Positions 43,427 through 54,805 of a DNA stretch of 64,000 bases are shown here, piece by piece (the first letter of the stretch is position 1; the number at the start of each line of letters is the position of its first letter). The stretch lies in assembly GCA_024734495.1 (NCBI GenBank), contig JALMQS010000099.1, forward strand, positions 70,065,335 through 70,129,334, read 5' to 3'. Below the pieces are notes generated by a model, which worked only from the letters and a program-made list of their open reading frames with translations, was not told the DNA's origin and did no database searches. The position numbers and the translations under genes were made by a program. This stretch comes from Forficula auricularia. Its lineage: Eukaryota > Arthropoda > Insecta > Dermaptera > Forficulidae.

Positions 43427-46044
43427 CAGCGGTTCCCAACCTTTTTTTGACCAGGGACCATTTTGATTTCGTTATTATTAACAGGGACCACAAAGTTAAA
43501 AAATAAACTCTATCACTCTAAAAATAATCTTTAATCGAAACGTTTAACATAATCATAAAATTCAAAAGTAACATTAATTAAAAGTGTTATAGTTATTGAA
43601 AACATATAATTTTTAGTAAATAATTATGTTTGCATCAATGAGATTTTTGAGGTTGCATGGTATGTACAGGGTGATTCAATAAGGGTGACGAGGTACCATA
43701 TCTCAGGAACTAATAATCGTAGAAGTTTGGGAAAAAAATCCTTCAAAGGAAATCGACCAAGAAAAATTGCTGGAAATATTTTTTAAGTTCATACGTCCAC
43801 CGCTAGGTGGCTAAATAGCTTCGATCGTATAAAAAAATGCAATTTTCTCAAAAATTTTCCAATATAAGTTTAGAAATGAATACTCTTACGTTAATGCCAC
43901 TATAATAGTCCATCTTTTTGATAAATGACTTTTTATTGTAGGACGTAAAATAAAGGCGAGAGGGGATGCTAAACTTTTATGGACTCTAGAGTCTATAACT
44001 TAAGTTTGACTTAACGGAAATTTGTTAACAAAGTCTGGTTCAAGAAAGGAAGGTTTGGTGAATAAAATAAAAAAACATCCATGCCATTTTAGTTCTTGCC
44101 GCTCTCGCTAAGGGGCGTGTTTTATAAAGTTAACCGTTTTATTGATTTTGCTCCAAAATCTTAAATAGAACCGTATAGTTATTTTATTAGATTCAGAAAG
44201 TAGATCAAATTTGCAATAAAACATGTTCAAACTACATGTCGATATCTTTTTTCGTTTAACAGTTATTGCTTAAAGAATATTCTAGTAACGAATTTATCAA
44301 AGAAACAAAATAGGTAATTGAGTTTTCAATTTTTTTTTATGTTTCGAAGTCAAGCATGCCATGGACAAATAAAAAAACAGTTTAAAACTTTGTTCTTATT
44401 TTCATCTAATCACAACAATAATGATATAACATAACAAAGAATAAAATAACAATTAAAACATTAACATCTATTTGTGAAAAATCGCCGTTTCCATAGAAAC
44501 TGTCAACCAAGTCTTTCACGGCCTTCTAAGAAATTAGACATTTTTGAAATTTAAGACCTACTCACAGGCGACACAGAAAAGCGTTATTATCATTATTGTT
44601 GTGATTAAATGAAAATAAGAACAAAGTTTTAAACTGTTTTTTTATTTCTCCATGGCATGCTTGACTACGAAACTTAAAAAAAAATTGAAAACTCAATTAC
44701 CTATTTTGTTTCTTTAATAAATTCGTTAATAAAATATTCTTTAAGCAATAATTGTTAAACGAAAAAAGATATCGACATGCGGTTTGAACATATTTTGTTG
44801 CAAATTTGATCTACTTTCTGAATTTAATAAAATAATTATACAGTTCCATTTAAGATTTTGGAGCAAAATTAATAAAACGCTTAACTTTATAAAACACGCC
44901 CCTTAGCGAGGGCGGCAAGAACTAGAATGGCATGGATGTTTTTTTATTTTATTCACCAAACCGTCCTTTCTTGAACCAGACCTTGTTAACAAATTTCCGT
45001 TAAGTCAAACTTAAGTTATAGATACTTCAGTCCATAAAAGTTTAGCATCCCCTCCCGCCTTTATTTTTCGTCCTACAATAAAAAGTCATTTATCAAAAAG
45101 ATGGACTATTATCGTGGCATTAACGTGAGTGTATTCATTTCTAAACTTATATTGGAAAATTTTTGAGAAAATTGCATTTTTTATACGATCGAAGCTATTT
45201 AGCCACCTAGCGGTGGACCTATGAACTTAAAAAATATTTTCAGCAATTTTTCTTGGTCGATTTTCCCTGAAGGATTTTTTTCCCAAACTTCTACGATTAT
45301 TAGTTCCTGAGATACGGTACCTCGTCACCCTTATTGAATCACCCGGTACAAGTTCTTGAATTCTTGGGGCGATATTTTTGTTCAAAGCTACACGCATATA
45401 CTTACATTTATATATTGTATCAAAAGTTGAAAAAAAAAATTCAAACGACTCGAAATAACACAAAAAGTCTCTATCTACACTTAAGAGTTAAAACACAGAA
45501 GTTCCTACTTTGTTTGAAGTCGCTTAATTAAAAATAATATTAATATTCAAGGAGGTTCCTTCGTTGACAGTTTTAAGGACTGAAAAAAAGATAGACGATG
45601 ATCCGATTCATAAAGTTTTTATGAGGAAGACAGTCACCGTTCTAATAAATTCTTTAATTCGGAATTTGTACATATATTTTGAATCTTTAAAGAATTTGGT
45701 GTCAGTTCTAGGTGAAACATTTTTACTTATTAACATATATTTTCATTTGAAATGAACTATTTGTAGGTTTTAAAATTATATTTCCTAATTTTTAACCGAC
45801 TTCTTTATTATATATTTATATTCGAAATACACTAGGTATTTGTGGGTTTTAAAATTAAATTTGATGATTTTCCTCGATTTCCATGGAATCCCCTCATCAA
45901 ATTCTGACTTGGTGACAATTGGACCACCTCGAGAGAATATCCTACGCTCGCTATTTGTTATGCATCAGCGCGTGTTGATTCAAAGTTTGAAATCTTTCGC
46001 GGATCATATTTTAGCTCTTACGGACCACAGGTTGGGAACTACTG
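43427..46044. mobile_element. hAT element with perfect 8 bp target duplication
   Basis: Ends CAGCGGTTCCCAACCTTTTT and AGGTTGGGAACTACTG. ATCTATAT flanks both sides (43419-43426 and 46045-46052). Most of its length is the foldback at 43677-45346. The remaining ~0.95 kb has no transposase frame. Confidence 0.8.
43677..45346. mobile_element. 1.67 kb foldback with ~750 bp inverted arms, TA target
   Basis: The left arm (43677-44426) and right arm (44585-45346) are long inverted copies around a 158 bp spacer. Termini CAGGGTGATTCAATAAGG and inverse CCGGGTGATTCAATAAGG are flanked by TA. Arms include GGTGACGAGGTACC and AAACACGCCCCTTAGCG. Small frames (45227-45463 minus, 45334-45531 plus) are not gene-like. 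Confidence 0.8.
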
Positions 46045-46052
46045 ATCTATAT

Positions 46053-46594
46053 AGATAAACGCCAAATTCTGCTCATTCATCACGAAATCTTCCAAACCAT
46101 GAGGTCCAGAAACTTGAAATTTGCCAGATAGTTACTTCATGCGTACTAGATACTAGGTAAGAAATGATTTTTTGAAATTCGAAACCTAAGGGGATGAAAT
46201 AAGGGTTTTAAAGAGTACAATTAATTGGAATTTAAACATTGATTTTTCTATCAAAATGGGAAATTGAGCCCAAAAGGGGCTCTTTCTAAATTTTTCTCAT
46301 ATGAATCATGGTGTAAATTATAATTTTTTTTTTCAAATAGCTAGGTAGGTAGGTATGTTAAATAAATAATAAAATCAACTGGTGTTAAAAAAATTGTTAG
46401 AGCCGTTTTTGAGAAAAAAAAAAAAAACGAAAAATCTTTCATGTAAATGTCCAATTCCGGTCTTCCGATTTCAACCAAAAGCTTGCTATACTCCTAGCCT
46501 AAATCAAGTTTAAGTTTCGAATTTCGTATTTCTGAGACTTATGGTTGCGAAACGCAGGGGGGGTACATACGTACACACATGCGTACGCACTGAC
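46053..46594. other. Spacer
   Basis: AT-rich, with AGCTAGGTAGGTAGG and a 15-residue A run. No gene or element end recognised. Confidence 0.35.
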
Positions 46595-46868
46595 CGAGGG
46601 GTGATCCGCGATTTGAAGTAGGTGTACACCTCTTTGGAAGTATTTTGGAAGTACTTGGAAATATTTGGAAGTACATGTAAATATTTGAAAGTACTTGGGC
46701 ATATTTGAAAGTACTTGGAAATATTTGAAAGTACTTGGAAATATTTGAAAGTATCTGGAAATATCTGAAAGTACTTGGAAATATTTGAAATTACTTGGAA
46801 ATATTTGGAAGTACTTGTATATATTTGAAAGTAGGTGTACAGCATATTAGGTCGCGGTTCGCCACTCG
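46595..46868. mobile_element. hAT-type MITE built on a 20 bp minisatellite
   Basis: Ends CGAGGGGTGATCCGCGA and the inverse of CGAGTGGCGAACCGCGA. Perfect 8 bp duplications GCACTGAC flank it (46587-46594 and 46869-46876). The interior is about ten copies of GAAAGTACTTGGAAATATTT (46630-46840). The 135-codon minus frame (46917-46510) is a repeat artefact rich in YFQ/KYF. Confidence 0.8.
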
Positions 46869-46879
46869 GCACTGACCAA

Positions 46880-47899
46880 TGGATTTTTGGCCCCTTTTTG
46901 GCCTCTGGGGGCCACAATTTCCGGTTTTATGTCCTAAATGAGATTTTCAACTATTAAAGGCATCGAATCCTTCTACCTAGAAGTTACAAAAATAAATGAA
47001 CTTTTTCCAACTCTGAGATACAAGCTCTGAAAGAGTCAGGACCCAGACTGCCCATCACAATACTTCCTCATTATATTCTTGGAATATAAATGTGAAAATA
47101 AAAATTATTTTCCGAGTCTATTTCTTCCATGATCTGTTTTGCCTGCAAATATTGTTTTTTCCAGTCTATTTTTTCCAAGGCTATAGGGATAAAGTGATTT
47201 TTCGCTCAAAAATTATTGAGGGAGGCAGCTCGCCTCAAAAAACCATTACACCCCCCCCCCCTTTTCTACTGAGTCATTCAAATGAGATTCACTTGGGGGA
47301 TAAAGTGGGCTCGTGAATTTAATTTAATTAAACCCTTAAGGCATGCTGGAAATGAAAGCTGTTATTTTTTTACGCCGATAATAATATAATTTAGCCATTC
47401 ATTTGTACCGGTAGAAGAAATTGACATTTGTAGGGTAGGTGCATATAGTAGGCAACCCGATATATGCACACGACACACAAGTTATACGCCCTCTATTTCT
47501 TTTTGATCCAATTTATTGTTAGTTTCGTTAAACCTTTTAAATCGTGAAGAAGGAGGGAAGAACTTTCGAATCGTCGGGTTTTTTAAGAAAAGAATTGACC
47601 TTCTAATAAATTATTTTTTAGAAAATAGAAAAATACCTTTAATTAATTAATTTTCTAATTTTAATATAATATATATTAATATTTGAAATGAACTATTAGT
47701 GAGTTTTAAAACTAAGAAAACAATTAATTAGAAAAAAAATAATTATAACGACACACCCGTCTGTTAAAAATTATTTTAATTAAGAGAAAACCAATCAAAT
47801 TAAAGTTATCTGAAGATTGTTGGCCCAATAAAAACCCTAACCTAGAATTCTCATTTAAATCGTACTAGCCGTTTTCGAGAAACCGATTCTATTCAAATA
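46880..47899. other. Spacer with weak short repeats
   Basis: 47100-47200 repeats TTTTTCCAGTCTATTTTTTC-like text also seen at 48800-48890. A C run lies at 47251-47260. No gene. Confidence 0.35.
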
Positions 47900-48300
47900 T
47901 CTTATTATATTAAACGAGAAATTCTTATATATACATATATATAAAATTGGTTTCTTGAAAACGGCTCTAACGATTTGGATGAAATTCATTCGATCTGTCA
48001 CGGTTTCATCTTCGGTTAAGTTGTTTTTTATGGGTTTTTTTATTAATTGAAATAATTATTCACAGGTGGTTGTCTCGATAAAAATGTATAATTGCATTTT
48101 TATTAAATTTCCTTTGAATAAATAATTGTTTTTTTAATTTTAAATCTTACAAAAAGATCATTACAATTATTATTATATATTAAAAGTTAGGCAATTTAAT
48201 TGATTAAAAATCGAGTTTTAAATACCACAAACATATTGTTCTATATTAGAATTGATGAACTCAAAAATTGTTATTTAATTAAAAAATAAAGTAAAAATAA
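47900..48300 (+). mobile_element. Helitron-like 5' end and interior
   Basis: Starts TCTTATTATATTAAACGAGA after A, then GAAAACGGCTCTAACGATTT and GATCTGTCACGGTTTCATCT. It closely matches 58376 onward. No 3' hairpin. Confidence 0.5.
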
Positions 48301-48439
48301 TTAAACGGGATTTATTTATATACCTCTACCAATATACACTTCTTCTTTTAAGTGCCATAACAGGTCTCCTGACGTTTCGGCACCTCTCCACATATACCTG
48401 TGCTGAGTGTGTTTAGCTGTTCTACACAGATATACGAGA

Positions 48440-48625
48440 CCTACTTTTTAACGCCGGTTCCGAACGGCTAGTTTTGGAGAGGTTGACTGGGCAATTATAC
48501 TCTTGGTAGTTTGCCATTGCTTTCCAAGAGGAGGCGACTGCAAATATCTACCGAGACTCAGTCTCGAACAAGCATACTTCAAGACAGCGGCCCGACACTC
48601 TGACCACTGACGCAAAGTGGCCTGA
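48440..48625 (-). repeat. Possible tRNA-derived SINE
   Basis: Minus strand TGCGTCAGTGGTCAGAGTG resembles box A and TTGTTCGAGAC box B. There is no second copy in the window and no tail. Confidence 0.35.
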
Positions 48626-48629
48626 AACG

Positions 48630-49564
48630 AATTATACTTACTTATTCTATTTTTTTTTTACCAAATAAAACTAATTATATAACTTGCATTTGTTAAAAAA
48701 TCGTTGATTGAAATTTGTGCTTCTTGGGAATCGGCAAATGATTTGATTAATTCATGAATTCGGGTAAAATGTTACCTATTTCGAGAATCAATTTTTTTTT
48801 TGTATTATTTTTCAAAATCTATTTTTCCGGGCTATTATATTCGGAATCTATTTTTTTAGACTATTGTTTCTGGATCTATTTTTTCGCAGAGTATTTTTAT
48901 ACCGGCTTACCCTATTAGATAATTGCTAAGCGGTACTTTCTTTCAATATCCAGTGGATTGAGTGGATTATAAACCAAAGCGACCCCTTCACAGTTTTTCC
49001 TTCCTTTCAGCCCCCTTCGGGGGTAAGCCACCTCTTTTCTTTCTAAGCCATATCTTCTTCCTCTTTCACCCTCCACCCCTGCCTGGCAAGCGCCATGTTT
49101 CGACAACCACGTGGCTTTGACGTTTGATATGTCAAAATGTCATTGCGCATTCGCCCCCATCCCCCCACCCCTATATGGTTCTTTTTCTCTGCGAGGGTGG
49201 CGGATAATCGTTTAAAAAATAAACTAGACCTCGCCAGAGAAAGAGAGAAAAAAGCAGCAAGGGATCCAATCATATCGATATTTCCGGCAAAAAAGCGAAT
49301 TATTTATATAGCAAAGAAGCAATTTTTGGTTGCCTAACACACACACGAAGATATCTTTATCGATATTCTAGCTGACAGGTAGCAATAAGTTAACCGAAAT
49401 GTGGCAGAATAGAGAAAGAAAGAACGAAAGAGAGTAGAATAAGAAGTATAAAAGAAATAATAATAAAAAAAATCGCCGGATATTAAAAACTCGGTTCGAA
49501 TATAAAGTGATATTCTATTAGAATATTTTCAATATCACGGATGGATTGTGTGGCTGGGCTGCCC

Positions 49565-49618
<54 letters not shown>

Positions 49619-49980
49619 CTTGTTAAAAAGAAAAAAAGAAAAAGATAAATTGTGTGTGAGAGTGGGAATGAGATAGATAGAGGGTGCGGAGAGGGAGATA
49701 GAGAGAGGTCACCTTAATGGCTTTGACAGCAAGGGGTGAGGGGGTGGGAGGGTCAGAAACCCCTTAACATGGGGGTGAATTTATTATTATCTATCATTAC
49801 GTTATCAACTATTATTATCAAGAATGGCTTTATTTAAGAACATTGTGATTATTACCCTGCCTGATAACACGCTCTATACAGAACATGTCTTATTCAGGTC
49901 TTATTGCCTTTAAGATGTCTGTAAGATATCTTGGTGTTTATTAGACATCTTCTAGAACGAGTGTGCTATCAGGGTAGAAT
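48630..49980. other. Spacer with (TA)n microsatellite
   Basis: (TA)n of about 45 bp at 49568-49613, then GA-rich sequence. Frames of 63-76 codons (48915-49337) overlap each other on both strands without domains. 49680-49980 is unique in the window. Confidence 0.4.
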
Positions 49981-50002
49981 AGCATGAAAACTCGTTATTT
50001 TC

Positions 50003-51420
50003 CCTTAAACCTAACAATGAATTCCAGTAGAGTTTTATACGCTGATTATCACTGGGCAACAAAAAAATAATTTTTAAATGCTTCGAGCACTTGATGAGTC
50101 AATTCCTACCAATTTTGGGTTGAGAAAAACGAATATGACAATGAAAATTTTTTCTTAGCTCTAGTTTCTGTGAAATACAGTAGGTGGCGGATCAAGAGAA
50201 AAAGATACATTTTAATTACATATGCTAACAACATTGAAAGTGCATTTTATTTTTTTACAAATTGTAGTTACATTCTAAGAGTTCTACATTGCTGGAATAA
50301 TACTTCACAGATGGTCGGTGTCTGAAGAGATTTATGTGGTGCCTTCATCAGATCGTCGTTTTTTAGCTTGCCTCTTTTTTGTTGCCCAGTGTTATTAGTC
50401 CATCAGGAATTTACAGATTAGTTTTTAACCTGTAAACTCCTGATGATGGACTAATAATCCGAAATATATTGAGATTGTATACACCTCTTTGAGTTTTATT
50501 TCATTCACTCTGAAACTACACTCCCTTTACTTTATTAATGTTTATTATCCTTTATAATCACGTAGTTTTAGTTTTTTAGTTATAACTCGAGTTCTAATTG
50601 AGCTACAAACAAGTGGTAATTTGTAAATCCAAGAGGAAGCTGTTTTCTATTAGTTCAACAAAATATTGTGATCTCAAATATTGTTGTTTAATATCTAACG
50701 GAACTCGAAAATAGGTCAAAATGGTCTTTTTCACCGTTTTGATCGATTATATCTCCAAAACAAGAGCTAATCGGTAATCTTTATGGTGATTTTTGAATTC
50801 AGCAGGTGGAAATACATAAGAATCAGCTATTTTTGAGCCCGAAGCATTTTCATTGTTGGGCAGTGTTATCATACAATTTCCCGATTTTTTACAACACGTC
50901 AGAGTTTTGAGATATTATCGGTTAAAATGACGAAAAAGGCCATTTTGACCTATTTTGAGTCCCATTAGATATTAAACAGCAATATTTGAAATCTAAATAT
51001 TTAGTTGACGTAATAGAAACCAGCTTCCTCTTTGATTTTCAAATTACCATTTGTTTTTAGCTCAATTAGAACCCGAGATATAACTAAAAGACTAAGACCA
51101 TATGTTTTTATCATGTTTTTTATCCTTTATAATCAAGTAGTTTTAGTTTTTTAGTTATATTTCGAGTTCTAATTGAGGTACAAGCAAGTGATAATTTGAA
51201 AATCAAAGAGAAAACTCTTTTCTATTACGTCAACAAAATATTTTGATTTCAAATATTGCTGTTTAATATTTAATGGGACTCGAATATAGGTCAAAATGGC
51301 CTTTTTCGTCATTTGGAACGATAATATCTCAAAACTCTGACGTGTTGTAAAAAATCGGGAAATTGCATGATAATCAGCGTGTAAAACTCTACTGGAATCC
51401 ATAGTTAGGATTAAGGGGAA
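50003..51420. mobile_element. Foldback cluster of three ~210 bp arms
   Basis: 50548-50760 (plus), 50885-51090 (minus) and 51120-51370 (plus) are copies of one sequence (TAGTTTTAGTTTTTTAGTTA, GACTCGAATATAGGTCAAAA). Outer arms 50003-50052 and 51368-51420 (ATTCCAGTAGAGTTTTA) are inverted, so the whole is a nested hairpin. A Penelope-type unit (50390-50535) lies in it. Confidence 0.6.
50390..50535 (+). mobile_element. Single Penelope-type unit, GAAAUAU subtype
   Basis: CTCCTGATGATGGACTAATA, then GAAATATATTGAGATTG and TTTTATTTCATTCA match the arm at 28740-28846. The hammerhead core CTGATGA...GAAA is present at 50440-50464, but the GTC is mutated. Confidence 0.55.
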
Positions 51421-51493
51421 AATTTTTTGTTGATCAGTGTTATCAATAACATTTAGGGAAAGCGGTGTTGCTTTATAGAGAAACATATTAAAC

Positions 51494-51805
51494 ACAGGAT
51501 TTTTTTTTAAAAAAAAAAAAAAGGTTATAGTGGTGTTTCACAAGTAAAAAAAAATTATATTTTTGTTACTCTATACATATTTCGGGTTTGTAGCCCATCA
51601 TCAGGATTTTTACAAAAGACTGAAATATCTATAGGGTGAAATAAAAATATAAGAATATAATAATATAATAAAAAAATAAATAAAAATATAATAAAAAATA
51701 TACTTTAAAAAAATATAATAAAAATAATAAAAAAATATAATAAAAAAAAATTTTATTTTTATTTTTACTTGTGAAACACCACTATAACCTTTTATTTTTT
51801 AAACT
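51494..51805. mobile_element. Penelope-type palindrome with decayed centre
   Basis: Arms AGGTTATAGTGGTGTTTCAC and its inverse bound an AATATAATAAAA-rich centre. A minus-strand core at 51580-51604 reads CTGATGATGGGCTACAAACC then CGAAA. The 108-codon minus frame at 51169-51495 just left of it has no domain. Confidence 0.55.
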
Positions 51806-52409
51806 CCTGTGAATTATCAAGAGGAAAGAAAAAAATTCGAATTATTAAAAGTTCTTATTTTATTTTTGAAAGTATGTATGAGCTTACATAAATTTTATAT
51901 ATAGCCTCAAGTGAAATTTTATTTGATGAGTTGTATATGAGCAGTATTGTTAAATTGTTCTTAAATTATTGTTAAAAATTGCTAGGAAAAATTCGAAGGG
52001 TCTAGGTTTTTAATTTTTATACCCAAGACCCCGCCTCATTTTGGGCGGTTAGTTTTTGCAATTTTAGAGTTTTGGGGTACCACTGATTATGTATACAAAA
52101 TTTGGTTGCGTTTGGTAAATGGCCAATATTTTCATTTTTTGACCCCATTTTGGGCGGTTAGTTTGTGATTTTTTAGACTTCTGGGGTCTACTGATTATGT
52201 ATACAAAATTTGGTTGAGTTTGCTCAAATGGCCTAGATTTTTTATTTTTAACCCCCCTCCCCCCCTCCAGCCCCCTTAATTTTAATGAGCTCTTAATCTC
52301 AATGGACCAAAACTACGTGCGAAATCTGGTTTCGATATTCACACTAGTTTTTGAGCAAGGTAGTCTACAAAAAATTTGGTGACGCACTGACTAACTAACA
52401 GACGACTAA

Positions 52410-52579
52410 ATTGAAAGTTTTTGCCGAGAGTAGCAGAATTTTTATATATTGAAGGAGACAATAAAAGAGTGTGTAATAGACTGATGAAGAGCTCAAAGCC
52501 CTCGAAACTATAGTCTCGTTGTAAATAAATAAAATTTATAATTCCAGCAGAAGACACACTCTTTTATTGTCTCCTTCAA
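52410..52579 (+). mobile_element. Solo Penelope-type unit with 14 bp target duplication
   Basis: The 170 bp unit GCCGAGAGTAGCAGAATTTT...AAGACACACTCTTTTATTG is flanked by perfect TAACAGACGACTAA copies (52396-52409 and 52580-52593). It carries one hammerhead core. It has an internal deletion compared with the 7208 arms. Confidence 0.8.
52481..52515 (+). ncRNA. Hammerhead ribozyme motif in the solo unit
   Basis: CTGATGA, stem II GAG.C/GCCCTC (imperfect), GAAAC, TATA, GTC. Core intact, stem II weakened. Confidence 0.5.
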
Positions 52580-52850
52580 TAACAGACGACTAACGGACAA
52601 CCAGACTAACAGACATTTTGACAAAACAATTATTATCTCGAAAAATATAAGTTTTTGATGTTTACTTATTAGACCTTTTTTGTAGATCGAAATGCCATGG
52701 TTTCGCCCAATTTTAGCCGTTTTTGAGATATTTCGAAAAAAATAAGCAAAAAAAAACACTTTATTCATGCACGATTACAATACTTGACCATATGCACTCT
52801 ATTCTATACGACTTTATGAAAATTACTCAATAAGTGAAATTGATCATGAC

Positions 52851-53236
52851 CAAGGGCGGATCCAGGAATTTTTTATGGGGGGGGGGGGGGAGAATGTATA
52901 TAAGGTGCCCGATGTATATAAGATATACTTTTTATCTCAAAAGTGTGTCGCGATCGAATTGTCTAAGCGGGGGGGGGTGACAAAGACGCCGCCCCCCACA
53001 CACATAGAACTTTATTTTCAATTTTTCAAAAAAATAAATGTTGTATTTTTTTTACAAATTTCATATCTCATATTTTAAGTTCATTAAAATAAAAAAAAAA
53101 TTGTTATAAATTCCCTGTCGACTTGGCCGCCGTTTTTTGGCCTCTGCGTGCGACGCACGCATTGCACTCCCGCCAGGCACGGGCCTCTATGGCGGGGGGG
53201 GGGTCGCCTTCTCCGCCCCCCCTGGATCCGTCCTTG
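52851..53236. mobile_element. hAT MITE with perfect 8 bp target duplication
   Basis: Ends CAAGGGCGGATCCAGG and CCTGGATCCGTCCTTG, flanked by ATCATGAC on both sides (52843-52850 and 53237-53244). Same family as 20459 and 21063. G runs near both ends; the 67-codon frame (52875-53078) is not a gene. Confidence 0.85.
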
Positions 53237-53244
53237 ATCATGAC

Positions 53245-53835
53245 CATACAGAGGGGGTAAAAATTTTCAAACAAAAATCGAAAAAAGCTGATATTTTCTA
53301 ATAGAATACTCTAATAATTAAAAGGATATATTAATAATTGCTTATGGGCCCAAAATTATAGCAGGACTTTCTTTCGTAAATAATTAAAAATTAGTTTATT
53401 AAATATAAGGGAGAGGGTGGTAAAGTCATGTGGATGGCCAGATCAGTTTATTTTTGTTATAAAAACAATTCGCCCGTATATTTTTAATAACAAAAATATG
53501 ATAGATAAAGCCAAGAGTATTTCTTTTTGTTTCCCTCAGCTCTACTAATATATGTCTGTCTGTCTGTTATCACATTCTATATTTTCACTTTCAAAAGCAC
53601 ACGGAGAGGGAATAATATAATATAATATTCACCCTTCTGAATTTTTATTGAGTTGGAAAACATTTTCAATTACCTATTCAAATTTCTTTCTGCCCAAGAA
53701 TAACAATAAGATGATAATATATATTCAGGGATATTTTTCAATATTATTATCCCGCCGATCCAGACAAATAACGAAAAATTCAATTATTTATTTATTTATA
53801 TATTTTATTTTCAACGGCATAAAAACCATTACACA
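53245..53835. other. Spacer
   Basis: Only a family T end (53400-53460) is recognised in this AT-rich stretch. Confidence 0.35.
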
Positions 53836-54027
53836 AGTATAGGCAGAGGCGTAGCCACGGGGGGGGGGGGGGGGGTCAACCTCCTCTCCCTCCCAAGGGC
53901 AGGGTTCATGGGATGAGTAACGGCAACGACAAACCGTTTCTTATAGCAAACTTAAATATATTTCATATGTTTAATCAAGAATTATGTTCCTTTTTAATTT
54001 CTCAAAGTACCTTTTAAGTCCAGTTAA

Positions 54028-54805
54028 GGAGGGGTCGGATAGGCTAGGCGGTAGCGTATCATCCTGCTAACCAAGTGGACCCGGGTTCTTATCCGATTCG
54101 AGGAATTCGGCTAAAATCTGACCCCCGGGGTAGAGACAAAATTTAAATAAACTGCAACGGATCGTTGCTAAACTTTATCCAAATTCATTTGAAATATTCA
54201 TATGTTCTTGAGTAAAGTACTTTAAAATATAATTTTACTAAAAACTTTATTTAACCTTTTTGTGGTCCCCAAGGTACTTAATTAGGATATTAAATTTCAT
54301 CAAAATTGGTTAAGTCATTTTCAAGATATTTAGAAAAAACTAAAAAAGTACTGAAATAAAGTACTAATGTTTGCTGGCCGATATGTACCAAAAACTAATC
54401 AGCGCTTCATTTTGTTAAACTAATGGTAGGTTTTCAATTTCATTTCAATCGGTGCAACGGTGTGGAAAAAATCGTGGACGAAAAAAACGATAACACACAC
54501 ACATACATACATCCATCCATCCCCACGCACTTCCAAAAAAAATGACACTTTTTGGCCTCTCGACGAGATTCCAGGTAATTTTTGGCAAAACCGTCACGTG
54601 CTAAATTCAATCTCATTGAATACTTCAATTTGTGACCTTAATTGAGTCTATGGGTTCCGTAGTCTTTACCTGAGGACCCTTTGAAGTCGCGCTTGCCGCG
54701 AGACCCATTACAATACTTTCTCCCATGCTTCGCATTGGATAAAGTAAAAATATATAGTATCGTAAATTGGCTTATGGCTACAAAGGGCCGAAAAGCCACA
54801 AAAAA
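54028..54805 (+). mobile_element. tRNA-derived SINE with 12 bp duplication, split
   Basis: The head GAGGGGTCGGATAGGCTAGG and 3' part GGGCCGAAAAGCC match 29811-29989. AAGTCCAGTTAA flanks it (54016-54027 and 54806-54817). The ~600 bp repeat at 54146-54750 separates the halves. Confidence 0.8.
54146..54750 (+). repeat. ~600 bp interspersed repeat, copy B
   Basis: Near-identical to 4395-5000. Its insertion point in the SINE body (after GTAGAGACAAA) defines its limits to within a few bases. Confidence 0.75.

Larger units (their letters stand above)
52020..52790 (-). repeat. Family T repeat interrupted by a Penelope-type unit
   Basis: Contains two 117 bp monomers, CAATGGACCAAAACTACGTG and GATTACAATACTTGACCATA. 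It is split at 52410-52579; a further partial end lies at 53400-53460. Confidence 0.6.

Noticed and set aside
46510..46917. 135-codon minus frame with KYFQ repeats
   Set aside because: It is the 20 bp minisatellite read through, bounded by a MITE with target duplications.
48440..48625. Confident SINE call
   Set aside because: Single copy, weak boxes, no tail or target duplication; listed only at low confidence.
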